14,589 nucleotides of DNA, from contig JBEIPP010000075.1 of assembly GCA_040376995.1 (NCBI GenBank), positions 1 to 14,589 of the forward strand. Direction: 5' to 3'. The translations under genes were made by a program, and so were the position numbers. This DNA is from UBA4416 sp040376995. GTDB lineage: Bacteria > Bacteroidota > Bacteroidia > B-17B0 > Aurantibacillaceae. Under the pieces are notes generated by a model. That model made no database searches, was not told the DNA's origin, and saw nothing but the letters and a program-made list of their open reading frames with translations. Below, piece after piece: positions 7,795 to 14,589 of the stretch (its first letter is position 1; each line of letters begins with the position of its first letter).

Positions 7795-8847
7795 ATGACA
7801 ACTCTAAAAACTCCAATTCTAACAATCATTTTAAGTGCTGTTGCAGCTGTTATTGAAACAATTTTAATTTCATTTATTACCTACAAAATTAATAGCCATT
7901 TTGATTTAGCAATTACTTTACTCTCCTTTTTCATTTCATTTATCGTTAGTTTTTTTGTTATTTATTTTCTATATAACAATATCATCTTCGAGAAAATTGA
8001 TAGGCTTTATTTACTCGTAAAAGCTCAACAACCAAAAGAAATACCTAATACTGAATTTCAATTAGACGAAGTAGATGCCATTGACCGACTAGAAGACGAA
8101 ATTAAAAAGTTAGCGCAAGAAAGGATTAAAGAAGCTGACCAAAGTAGGAATCTAGACAGTTATCGAAAAGAGTTTTTAGGTAATGTATCTCACGAGCTAA
8201 AAACACCCATTTTTAATATACAAGGATATTTATCTACATTGATTGATGGTGGTATCAATGACCCTACGATTAATTTAGAGTATTTAAAGCGAGCTGATAA
8301 AAGCGTTGACCGAATGATTCAAATCATTGACGACTTAGAAACGATATCGCAATTAGAAGTTGGAACCCTTGAATTAGAATTAGAAACTTACGATATTGCT
8401 CAACAAATAAAAGATGTTTTAGAGGCTCTTGAACTACAATCTAGTAAAAAAGGAATAAAACTTCAGCTAGCAAAAAAATATGATAAACCTATTTATGTAA
8501 AAGCTGATAAATTTAGAATTCGTCAGGTGCTAGTTAATCTAGTTACTAATAGCATTAAATACGGTAAAGAAAATGGAAAAACCACTTTATCAATTAACTT
8601 ATTTGACGAGCAAGTAATTGTAGAAATAAAAGATAATGGAATTGGAATTGCCGAAAAACATTTACCACGTTTATTTGAACGTTTTTATAGGGTTGATAAA
8701 GGCAGAAGTAGAGAACAAGGTGGAACTGGTTTAGGCTTAGCGATTGTAAAACATATCATTGAGGCTCATGGAGAAACAATCGATGTAACTAGCGTTGTTA
8801 ACGAAGGAACTACTATCTCATTTACATTAAAAAGAAGTAATTCGTAA
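7795..8847 (+). CDS. Sensor histidine kinase with two membrane helices and almost no periplasmic loop
   Basis: The 350-residue membrane kinase has helices at about 9-31 and 38-62, joined by only a handful of residues (KINSHF), so it lacks a periplasmic sensor domain. Residues 88-128 are a charged, probably coiled linker; I do not see a convincing HAMP, PAS or GAF domain. The HisKA domain has the phospho-acceptor H133 in VSHELKTP. The ATPase domain is complete: N-box VNLVTNSIKYG (247-257), G1 DNGIGI (280-285), F-box LFERFYRV (293-300) and G2 GGTGLGL (309-315). The catalytic half resembles PhoR-type kinases. It presumably phosphorylates a response regulator, but none is encoded in this window. 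The next gene is a Crp/Fnr regulator 10 bp away, so the two are probably cotranscribed. Intramembrane or cytoplasmic sensing is inferred. Confidence 0.95.
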   Translation: MTTLKTPILTIILSAVAAVIETILISFITYKINSHFDLAITLLSFFISFIVSFFVIYFLYNNIIFEKIDRLYLLVKAQQPKEIPNTEFQLDEVDAIDRLEDEIKKLAQERIKEADQSRNLDSYRKEFLGNVSHELKTPIFNIQGYLSTLIDGGINDPTINLEYLKRADKSVDRMIQIIDDLETISQLEVGTLELELETYDIAQQIKDVLEALELQSSKKGIKLQLAKKYDKPIYVKADKFRIRQVLVNLVTNSIKYGKENGKTTLSINLFDEQVIVEIKDNGIGIAEKHLPRLFERFYRVDKGRSREQGGTGLGLAIVKHIIEAHGETIDVTSVVNEGTTISFTLKRSNS

Positions 8848-8857
8848 ATAACAATCT

Positions 8858-9442
8858 ATGGATTTCACTCCTCTATTTCATAATTTCGCCAAACACATAA
8901 CCTTAACTAAAACAGAGGAAAAATACATTGCGTCTTTATTAGAATTCAAAATCATTAAAGCCAAACATTTTTTAGTTCAACAAGGAGAAATATCAAAACA
9001 GTCAGCTTTTGTATTATATGGTTGCTTAAGAGGATATACCATTGATAGTAATGGATTTGAACACGTGTTAAGTTTTGCACCAAAAGATTGGTGGATTGCC
9101 GATATGTATAGTTTATTATCTCAAAAACCTGGTAACTTAAATATTGAAGCCATGGTTGACACAGAAGTTATTTTAATTTCTAAAACCAGTCAGGATAAAA
9201 TGTATGAAAAAGTTCCTAAGTTGGAACGCTTCTTTCGAATCATTATCGAAAAATCATTAGTGGCTTACCAACAACGCTTGAATGATAATTTAAGTTTAAC
9301 AGCCAATGAACGTTATATGAAGTTCTGTAAAACCTATCCTCAACTCATTAACGATATTCCTCAAAAGCAAATTGCTGCTTATATTGGTGTAACACCAGAG
9401 TTTTTAAGTAAACTAAGAGCAAAACAAGCTAAATCAAAATAA
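8858..9442 (+). CDS. Crp/Fnr-family transcriptional regulator
   Basis: The 194-residue cytoplasmic regulator has an N-terminal cyclic-nucleotide-binding-like beta-roll (about 22-118: HFLVQQGEISKQSAFVLYG, then HVLSFAPKDWWIADMYSLL), a dimerisation helix (about 120-145) and a C-terminal winged HTH (about 147-190) whose recognition region is QKQIAAYIGVTPEFLSKLRA. The canonical cAMP phosphate-binding cassette (FGE...RSA) is not present, and there is no N-terminal cysteine cluster for an iron-sulphur centre. Its ligand is therefore unknown, as is usual for this Bacteroidota subgroup. It starts 10 bp after the histidine kinase gene and sits just upstream of two pirin genes, which makes those plausible targets. 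Confidence 0.92.
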   Translation: MDFTPLFHNFAKHITLTKTEEKYIASLLEFKIIKAKHFLVQQGEISKQSAFVLYGCLRGYTIDSNGFEHVLSFAPKDWWIADMYSLLSQKPGNLNIEAMVDTEVILISKTSQDKMYEKVPKLERFFRIIIEKSLVAYQQRLNDNLSLTANERYMKFCKTYPQLINDIPQKQIAAYIGVTPEFLSKLRAKQAKSK

Positions 9443-9488
9443 AATCATTTCTTAATCTAGGTTAAGTGTCTTCTGTTATAATCGAACG

Positions 9489-9496
9489 TACCTTTG
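9489..9496 (+). promoter_or_regulatory. Candidate -7 box TACCTTTG for the first pirin
   Basis: This is an exact match to the Bacteroidota -7 consensus TAnnTTTG, 20 bp before the ATG at 9517. No good TTTG -33 element lies at the usual distance, so the site is tentative. If real, it places transcription start after the alternative GTG at 9466 and supports the ATG at 9517. Confidence 0.3.
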
Positions 9497-9516
9497 AGTC
9501 ATCAAAACGAATCATT

Positions 9517-10404
9517 ATGGACAGAATAGAATTTTTAAAGAAAGGCTTATTAGGTACAGCAATGTTTGTAACCTCGGCAGCTTTAGGCAATGTTCTTAAA
9601 AATAACATTGACGATCCTGATAGTTATCGGGAAAAAGAATTGGACATTATAGGATTTAATCATTTACCAAACACAACATCAAACATTATGAAAAATACAA
9701 TTTTGCATAAATCAGCATCTCGTGGAGATGCAAACCACGGATGGTTGCACAGCAAACACACTTTTAGTTTTGCAAACTATTATAATCCAGAAAGAATGCA
9801 CTTTGGTGTATTAAGAGTATTGAATGATGATACAGTAGCTGCAGGAATGGGATTTGGCACTCACCCTCATGATAATATGGAAATTATTAGCATTCCATTA
9901 GAAGGTGATTTAGAACATAAAGACAGCATGGGTAATACAACTGTTATTAAAAATGGCGACATTCAGGTAATGAGTGCTGGAACAGGCATACAACATAGCG
10001 AGTATAACAAAAACAAAGACCAAGCAGTTAAGTTTTTACAAATATGGGTGTTACCAAACAAAAGAAACGTTACTCCTCGTTACGACCAAATAACATTAAA
10101 GTTAGAAGATAGACACAATAAATTACAACAAATTTTATCTCCTAATGCTGATGACCAAGGTGTTTGGATTCATCAAAATGCTTGGTTTCATTTAGGAAAA
10201 TTTGATAAAGGTATTTCTACAGACTATACCATTAAAGGAAAAGAAAACGGCGTTTACATTTTTAACTTAACTGGTACTTTAGAAGTAAATGGGCAGTTAG
10301 TAGAAACCCGAGATGGTTTTGGAATTTGGGATACAGACAAAATCAATATCAAAGCAAATACAGATTCAGAATTCTTAATCATGGAAGTTCCCATGACAGC
10401 ATAA
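9517..10404 (+). CDS. Pirin-family protein (YhhW-like) with Tat-like N-terminal extension
   Basis: From the ATG at 9517 the product is 295 residues. A GTG at 9466 would add 17 residues of no evident function. Residues 58 to the end form a complete double-cupin pirin: the internal MKNTILHKSASRGDANHGWL (internal ATG at 9688) is where ordinary family members begin. Metal ligands are present as H116 and H118 (GTHPHDNMEI) and H160 and E162 (IQHSEYN). Family members include quercetin 2,3-dioxygenases and redox-sensing iron proteins; the substrate here is unknown. The extra 57 residues begin DRIEFLKKGLLGTAMFVTSA, which resembles a twin-arginine signal (S/T-R-R-x-F-L-K), but the second arginine is isoleucine. 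It may therefore be exported, membrane-tethered or cytoplasmic. It lies 74 bp after the Crp/Fnr gene. Confidence 0.93.
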   Translation: MDRIEFLKKGLLGTAMFVTSAALGNVLKNNIDDPDSYREKELDIIGFNHLPNTTSNIMKNTILHKSASRGDANHGWLHSKHTFSFANYYNPERMHFGVLRVLNDDTVAAGMGFGTHPHDNMEIISIPLEGDLEHKDSMGNTTVIKNGDIQVMSAGTGIQHSEYNKNKDQAVKFLQIWVLPNKRNVTPRYDQITLKLEDRHNKLQQILSPNADDQGVWIHQNAWFHLGKFDKGISTDYTIKGKENGVYIFNLTGTLEVNGQLVETRDGFGIWDTDKINIKANTDSEFLIMEVPMTA

Positions 10405-10461
10405 TTATAAAAATAACTAAAACAAAAAATTTTACATAATTGGTTAACAAAATAAAAGATC

Positions 10462-11304
10462 ATGCTAAGAAAAATTCAATCTATACATACAGCTCCCGAA
10501 ACAATGATGGGGCCAATAAAAATACGTCAAGCTTTTCCTTTAAGAGGTATAGAACAAGTGAGTCCATTTATCTTATTACATCATTTCGACTTTACATACC
10601 TACCTCATGAAAATAATTTTAATGTCCCTCCACATCCACATCGTGGATTTAGTCCGGTTACTTTTTTATTTGAAGGTTCTGTTGAGCATGAAGATTCTGT
10701 TGGCAATAAACATGTCGTTTATAATAACGAAGTGCAATGGATAAATGCTGGCAGAGGTATTATTCATAGCGAAAAAGCAGATAAAGCATTTATTGAAAAA
10801 GGAGGGCGTTCTCAAGGCATTCAATTATGGATTAACACACCTAAGGCTGAAAAAATGAATCCTCCAACGTATCAACCAATCACTAAAAATGAAATTGTAT
10901 TAATTGAAAAAGAAGGAATTGAATTTCGCTTAATATCTGGAAAATATAAAGACAAAAAAGGGCCTGCAAAATCTGATGTGGTAACAGCGATGTTGCGCAT
11001 GAAAGCAAATAGTGAATTTTCATTAAATTTTCCTGCCAACCATAATGTAACGTATTATGTTTTGGAAGGAGATTTGAGTTTAAACTCTAGTCAAACCATT
11101 AAGCAGCATGATTTAGTAGTATTTGACCAATCGAATGATGAGATACTATTGAATGCTAAAGCTGATTCTAAACTATTAATCATGGCAGGTGTACCCATTA
11201 ATGAACCAATGGTATCTCAAGGACCATTTGTAATGAATTCGGAAACCGAAATTTTAGAAGCCATGCGTGATTATCAACAAGGAAAAATGGGATTTTTGTA
11301 TTAA
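10462..11304 (+). CDS. Second pirin-family protein
   Basis: The 280-residue cytoplasmic protein is a pirin of a different subfamily from its neighbour, beginning MLRKIQSIHTAPETMMGPIK with no export signal. The N-terminal cupin has the metal-binding set H58 and H60 (PPHPHRGF) with H102 and E104 (GIIHSEKAD). The second cupin covers about 165-250, and the C-terminal segment (GPFVMNSETEILEAMRDYQQGKMGFLY) is typical of the longer pirins. The reaction is not known; dioxygenase activity on flavonoid-like compounds or a redox-linked regulatory role are family precedents. It follows the first pirin by 57 bp without a terminator and is probably coexpressed. The two proteins share the cupin plan but little sequence, so they are not a recent tandem duplication. 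Confidence 0.94.
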   Translation: MLRKIQSIHTAPETMMGPIKIRQAFPLRGIEQVSPFILLHHFDFTYLPHENNFNVPPHPHRGFSPVTFLFEGSVEHEDSVGNKHVVYNNEVQWINAGRGIIHSEKADKAFIEKGGRSQGIQLWINTPKAEKMNPPTYQPITKNEIVLIEKEGIEFRLISGKYKDKKGPAKSDVVTAMLRMKANSEFSLNFPANHNVTYYVLEGDLSLNSSQTIKQHDLVVFDQSNDEILLNAKADSKLLIMAGVPINEPMVSQGPFVMNSETEILEAMRDYQQGKMGFLY

Positions 11305-11339
11305 TTTTTTACTTTATACAAATTCCATACCTTTAACCC

Positions 11340-11756
11340 ATGGCAAGAATCATGGCAATAGATTATGGAAGTAAAAGAGTTGGTATAGCAGTTACTGATA
11401 CCTTACAAATTATTGCCTCTGGTTTAACTACTGTGCATAGTAAAGATTTAATTACGTATTTAGAAACCTACTTAAAAAAAGAACAAGTTGAATGTATTGT
11501 GGTGGGCGAACCAAAAACCTTACAAAACGAAGCATCGGATAGCGCTCGTTATATTGAACCATTTGTAATACATTTAACTCGTAAATTTCCTAATATAAAA
11601 ATTGCTCGTTATGATGAGCGTTTTACATCTGTGTTAGCACACCAAACTATGCTGATGGGTGGTTTAAAAAAGAAAGACAGAGCTAATAAAGATACCGTGG
11701 ATATGGTAAGTGCAACCATTATCCTACAAGATTATTTATCCTTTATGAAAAAATAA
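11340..11756 (+). CDS. ruvX: Putative pre-16S rRNA nuclease / Holliday junction resolvase RuvX (YqgF)
   Basis: The 138-residue protein has the RNase H-like fold of the YqgF family, which matures the 5' end of 16S rRNA and has been proposed as a Holliday junction resolvase. The metal-binding acidic residues are visible: D8 in MAIDYGSKRVGIAVTD, E93 in YDERFTS, and D118/D121 in NKDTVDMVSA near the C-terminus. VVGEPKTLQNEAS matches the usual VVGLP-type loop. Length is standard. The start at 11340 gives the family's usual MARIMAIDYG N-terminus. It lies 35 bp behind the second pirin and may be read through from it, although a near-consensus TACCTTTA box at 11328 is too close to the ATG to judge. 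Confidence 0.96.
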   Translation: MARIMAIDYGSKRVGIAVTDTLQIIASGLTTVHSKDLITYLETYLKKEQVECIVVGEPKTLQNEASDSARYIEPFVIHLTRKFPNIKIARYDERFTSVLAHQTMLMGGLKKKDRANKDTVDMVSATIILQDYLSFMKK

Positions 11757-11773
11757 TCTCTTCTCATGACTTT

Positions 11774-11804
11774 ATGTAAATTAAAAATTAACAAGAATTT
11801 ACAT
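11774..11804. repeat. AT-rich inverted repeat between convergent genes
   Basis: ATGTAAATT (11774-11782) pairs perfectly with AATTTACAT (11796-11804) around a 13-nt loop, 17 bp after the ruvX stop. ATGTAAA recurs at 11831. The stem has few G-C pairs and no T-run, so it is a weak terminator candidate at best. The rest of the 165-bp convergent gap (11757-11921) shows nothing else I recognise. Confidence 0.35.
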
Positions 11805-11921
11805 TCAAAACTTCCTGTAACACACTACTAATGTAAAAAAGAATTCATTTAATAATTTCTTCATTTTTCCGTTAAAGCAAACACGAATCACATCAGAGGA
11901 TTTTAACAAAAACAAGAATCA

Positions 11922-13250
11922 CTATGCTTCTTTTTCAATGAACTTTACATTCAAGGCTTCCAACTCTTCTAACATTGGTACATATATTTCCTTTACTGTA
12001 GGAATTTGCACGCCAAATAATTTAAATTTACACGTTAAGAAGTTTTTAACAGAAATAGCTAACGGTAAACCCACTGTTTTTGCCATAGCTGTATGTACCT
12101 CATCGTCGCCAATAACAACAAGAGATGAATTCAGTTTTTTGTGAGTACCATTTAAAGTGTATTCAAATTGATGTTGCATCACAATCATATCTTTATCTCC
12201 CGGTTTCAACAACCATTTTTCTTCAAGTAAATTTTGAAGTAGTTCTGCGGGAGAGCCTTCTTTCATGGTAATTTTTCTGTTCGAAAACAATTCTAAAAAT
12301 TCCAATTTAGCAATTACCTCAGCATCTATATCCGCTCCCATAAAAGCTACTAATTTTTCTTTTACCAAAGCCGAACCTTTTGGCAAAAACGATTCTAACA
12401 AATCAGTATAAGTTAAAGTATTCGCATTTTTAATCTTATATGTATCGTCTGTTAAACCCAGTTTCACAAATACATTCCAGGCTTTGCAATAACCAGGCAT
12501 GCGTAAAGTGCCTCGCAACATAGTACTCGCATCATTGAGCCCGTAAGGTTCTTTATAGCTAATACTATCACGATTGGCGTAGGCATCAAATTTTCCATAA
12601 CCATCTACTTCAATCGTTTCTATTTGAGTATAGATTCGGTTATAGGGAATAAATTTTAATTTATCATCTTCAATAAACTGCGCGGTACCCTGTCCTGCTA
12701 AAATCACATTACGTGGGTTCCAACTGAATTTATATCCCCATGGATTATCATTACTTTCAGGCGCTACTAAACCGCCGCAGAATGATTTAAAACTTGTAAC
12801 CTTTCCACCTTTATCTTGTATCTCATGAATTAACTTCATTGCCGAAGCATGATCAATTCCAGGATCCAAGCCACATTCATTTAATAATATCAAATTCTTT
12901 TTCTTTGCCTCTGCATCCAAGTCTTTCATATCCTGACTTACATAACTAGCCGTTGCAATATGTTTCCCTAAACGTACACAATCTCTAGCAACATCTCCAT
13001 GCATAAATGCAGGCAACATCGAGATAACAAAATCTGCTTGCCTAATGAGTTCTTCCCTTAACAATACATTATGAGCATCAAACTCTACTGCAGTAGCATT
13101 ATCTTTATATTTATTGATTTTTGATTCTACAGCTGCTTTATTTGCATCGGCAATGGTAATATGCCAACCATATGTTTTAGCGTTAGACAAAAAATAATCA
13201 ATTAAACTAGATGAAGAGCGTCCTGCTCCTATTATTAATATTTTGCTCAT
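11922..13250 (-). CDS. Saccharopine dehydrogenase-family oxidoreductase
   Basis: From the ATG at 13250-13248 the product is 442 residues. The in-frame ATG at 13292 would precede the Rossmann strand by an unlikely 14 residues and lie beyond the divergent gene's start. The NAD(P)-binding Rossmann motif is MSKILIIGAGRSSSSLIDYF at the N-terminus, with the acidic AD after the second strand (IADANKAAV). The family hallmark NECGLDPGIDHASA is at 124-137, and the C-terminal saccharopine dehydrogenase domain occupies most of the rest (SFCGGLVAPESNDNPWGYKF onward). Such enzymes act on saccharopine in lysine metabolism, or on carboxynorspermidine in polyamine synthesis. The NPWGYKFSW stretch is closer to the saccharopine reductase type, but the sequence alone does not fix the substrate. 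It is monocistronic and converges on ruvX. Confidence 0.93.
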   Translation of the reverse strand: MSKILIIGAGRSSSSLIDYFLSNAKTYGWHITIADANKAAVESKINKYKDNATAVEFDAHNVLLREELIRQADFVISMLPAFMHGDVARDCVRLGKHIATASYVSQDMKDLDAEAKKKNLILLNECGLDPGIDHASAMKLIHEIQDKGGKVTSFKSFCGGLVAPESNDNPWGYKFSWNPRNVILAGQGTAQFIEDDKLKFIPYNRIYTQIETIEVDGYGKFDAYANRDSISYKEPYGLNDASTMLRGTLRMPGYCKAWNVFVKLGLTDDTYKIKNANTLTYTDLLESFLPKGSALVKEKLVAFMGADIDAEVIAKLEFLELFSNRKITMKEGSPAELLQNLLEEKWLLKPGDKDMIVMQHQFEYTLNGTHKKLNSSLVVIGDDEVHTAMAKTVGLPLAISVKNFLTCKFKLFGVQIPTVKEIYVPMLEELEALNVKFIEKEA

Positions 13251-13265
13251 ATAATAAATTATGCA

Positions 13266-13294
13266 CAAAAATAACCTTAAATTTGTTATCAAAA
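13266..13294 (-). promoter_or_regulatory. Candidate promoter of the saccharopine dehydrogenase-family gene
   Basis: On the minus strand, TATTTTTG (13273-13266) matches the TAnnTTTG -7 box exactly, and TTTTG (13294-13290) lies 16 bp upstream as a possible -33 element, slightly closer than usual. The -7 box is 15 bp before the ATG at 13250. On the plus strand, TAAATTTG (13278-13285) matches the same box 17 bp before the divergent gene's ATG at 13303, but it has no TTTG partner. Both would give very short leaders. Confidence 0.33.
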
Positions 13295-13302
13295 CAGATA
13301 AT

Positions 13303-14394
13303 ATGATTCGAAAGATAAAAGCCCTATTTTATTTACTTTTTTGTGGGCTTTCGGTTCAATCACAAAATAACACTTTGGTTGTTTTTAGTGAATCTGGCAA
13401 TCCTTTTTTTCTATCAGTAAACGATGAGTTAATTAATAAAAACGCTCGATCTAATATTAAAGTATTTAACTTCGGTATTGGCTGGAATTATATATTCATT
13501 AAAATTCCCAATAAAGAACAACCTTTTAAAGATTCGATTCAATTAAGTAATAAATCAAAATTTTTAAATAAAGAATTTACTTATGTTTTAAAAGATAAAG
13601 AAGGGAAGTTAGCCTTAGAGTTTAAATCGGTTTCAGAACAATCTGGTCCAGAAAAACCTCCTATTCCCGAAGCACCAAAAGAAACAGTGCCATTAGTTGA
13701 TAACAGTATTTATGGTAATTTGTATCAGGCAGTAAACAACAAACCTTTGTTTTACAAAAATTTTGATACTGCAACATCAACTTGTAAAATAGCATTATCC
13801 GACAAGGATATTAATTATGCTCTCACTCTTTTTAAGAAAGCTAATGATACAGAGGCAGCATACAGATACTTAAATCAAATTATTGAATTAAATTGTTATA
13901 GTGTTCTTCAACTAAAAGAGTTATTAGAATCTACACCCATTGACATGGATAGACTAAACTCTGCAAAAAAAGCATACATTCATTTATCTGATCAACAAAA
14001 TGCTAATACATTAATAGTGATATTTAAATATCCAACAATAAAAGAATCTTTTACTTCTTTTATCAAAGAGCAAGAAAATATCATAAAGCAAAAGAACATG
14101 AATTGTAAAGAGCCTATAGACGATTCTGTTTTTGAAGCTTTGTTAAGTAAAATTAAAAAGGCACCCTACGAAAACGAAAAACTAGTTATAACTAAAAAAT
14201 TATTAGTTGATGTATGTTTATCAAGTATTCAAGCAAGAAAAATATGTAATTTATATACTCATGATAGAGAAAAGATGGAATTATTAAAATCTGTTTATAA
14301 CGTATTAACAGATAAAAATAATGCGACTGCTCTAGCAGATGAATTTCAATTTAAAGAAACAAAAGAAGACTATTTAAAATATATTTCTAAATAA
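13303..14394 (+). CDS. Secreted protein with two tandem DUF4476 domains
   Basis: From the ATG at 13303 the product is 363 residues; the alternative ATG at 13261 would precede the signal peptide MIRKIKALFYLLFCGLSVQSQ with 14 charged residues and overlap the divergent promoter. Residues 22-110 form a small beta domain (LVVFSESGNPFFLSVNDELI) often found in front of DUF4476. A proline-rich linker follows (113-130). Residues 161-254 and 268-361 are two DUF4476 repeats that align without gaps at an exact 107-residue offset. C161/C198 correspond to C268/C305, and DxxNAxxL at 230-237 corresponds to DxxNATxL at 337-344. The second copy is closer to the family pattern (CKEPIDDSVFEALL, CLSSIQARKI). Function is unknown. 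A DUF423 gene begins 1 bp after the stop, so the two are probably cotranscribed. Confidence 0.88.
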   Translation: MIRKIKALFYLLFCGLSVQSQNNTLVVFSESGNPFFLSVNDELINKNARSNIKVFNFGIGWNYIFIKIPNKEQPFKDSIQLSNKSKFLNKEFTYVLKDKEGKLALEFKSVSEQSGPEKPPIPEAPKETVPLVDNSIYGNLYQAVNNKPLFYKNFDTATSTCKIALSDKDINYALTLFKKANDTEAAYRYLNQIIELNCYSVLQLKELLESTPIDMDRLNSAKKAYIHLSDQQNANTLIVIFKYPTIKESFTSFIKEQENIIKQKNMNCKEPIDDSVFEALLSKIKKAPYENEKLVITKKLLVDVCLSSIQARKICNLYTHDREKMELLKSVYNVLTDKNNATALADEFQFKETKEDYLKYISK

Positions 14395-14395
14395 T

Positions 14396-14589
14396 ATGAA
14401 CTCAAAAAAAATAACAATAATTGGATTACTAGGAGCAATTGCAGTTACTTTAGGAGCTTTAGGGGCTCATTTTTTAAAAAGTAAATTACCTACTGGATTA
14501 ATTACTCAAGACCAATTAATTGGATTTGACACAGCTGTAAAGTACCAAATGTATCATACCTTAGCCATGTTTGCTTTAGTTTTATTATC
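14396..14589 (+). CDS. DUF423 membrane protein, cut by the window edge
   Basis: Sixty-four codons are visible from an ATG that starts 1 bp after the DUF4476 gene's stop. The N-terminus ITIIGLLGAIAVTLGALGAH followed by FLKSKLP, then FDTAVKYQMYHTLAMFAL, matches the DUF423 family: a first membrane helix ending in GALGAH, and the Y-Q-x-x-H motif entering the second helix. These are small inner-membrane proteins of about 120-130 residues with no established function. The right half lies outside the window. Confidence 0.9.
   Translation, partial: MNSKKITIIGLLGAIAVTLGALGAHFLKSKLPTGLITQDQLIGFDTAVKYQMYHTLAMFALVLL

Noticed and set aside
9466..9516. GTG start adding 17 residues to the first pirin
   Set aside because: A TACCTTTG -7 box lies inside this stretch, the residues are not signal-like, and the Tat-like motif begins at the ATG at 9517.
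10254..10463. Minus-strand open frame of 69 codons over the end of the first pirin
   Set aside because: It is antisense to a clear pirin coding region and matches nothing recognisable.
11328..11335. TACCTTTA, one mismatch from the -7 consensus, before ruvX
   Set aside because: It is only 4 bp from the ATG and has no TTTG at a usable distance, so it is probably chance.
11938..12144. Plus-strand open frame of 68 codons within the saccharopine dehydrogenase-family gene
   Set aside because: It is antisense to a clearly recognisable gene and has no family resemblance.

Overview
This 14.6 kb AT-rich window looks like an ordinary chromosomal stretch from a member of the Bacteroidota, probably a flavobacteria-like lineage. 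The evidence is the protein families: DUF5686 with a carboxypeptidase-regulatory-like domain, TPR/PD40 proteins, DUF4476, Crp/Fnr regulators without an obvious cyclic-nucleotide cassette, and signal peptides ending in SQ or AQ. Start regions are A-rich with little Shine-Dalgarno signal, and a few TAnnTTTG -7 boxes are visible. The species cannot be named from this sequence.

Layout: 1-521 has no convincing gene. It holds a large imperfect inverted repeat (31-205) and one weak small ORF. A leftward envelope block follows: a DUF5686 outer-membrane protein (522-2987), a strong intrinsic terminator (3066-3097), and a TPR/PD40/carboxypeptidase-regulatory protein (3117-4727) resembling the type IX secretion protein PorE without its OmpA domain. 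Divergent from it is an LpxL/HtrB-like lipid A acyltransferase (4785-5729), which converges on a ferritin (5759-6286). The two share a bidirectional terminator whose loop contains the acyltransferase stop codon.

A rightward block runs from 6413 to 11756: a secreted protein of unknown function, a histidine kinase with almost no periplasmic loop, a Crp/Fnr regulator 10 bp behind it, two pirins of different subfamilies, and the Holliday junction resolvase RuvX. The first pirin has a Tat-like N-terminal extension. A saccharopine dehydrogenase-family gene (11922-13250) converges on ruvX. Divergent from it is a secreted protein with two DUF4476 repeats (13303-14394), followed 1 bp later by a DUF423 membrane protein cut by the window edge.

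The genes fall into three loose themes: cell-envelope biogenesis (DUF5686, PorE-like, LpxL), metal or redox handling (ferritin, two cupin-type pirins, perhaps under the adjacent Crp/Fnr regulator), and housekeeping (RuvX, saccharopine dehydrogenase family). I found no mobile element with a recognisable transposase, no CRISPR array, no tRNA or rRNA, and no clearly new multi-gene system. The most unusual items are the inverted repeat at the left edge, the degenerate Tat-like extension on the first pirin, the kinase/Crp pair without a response regulator, and the exact 107-residue duplication with a conserved cysteine pair in the DUF4476 protein.
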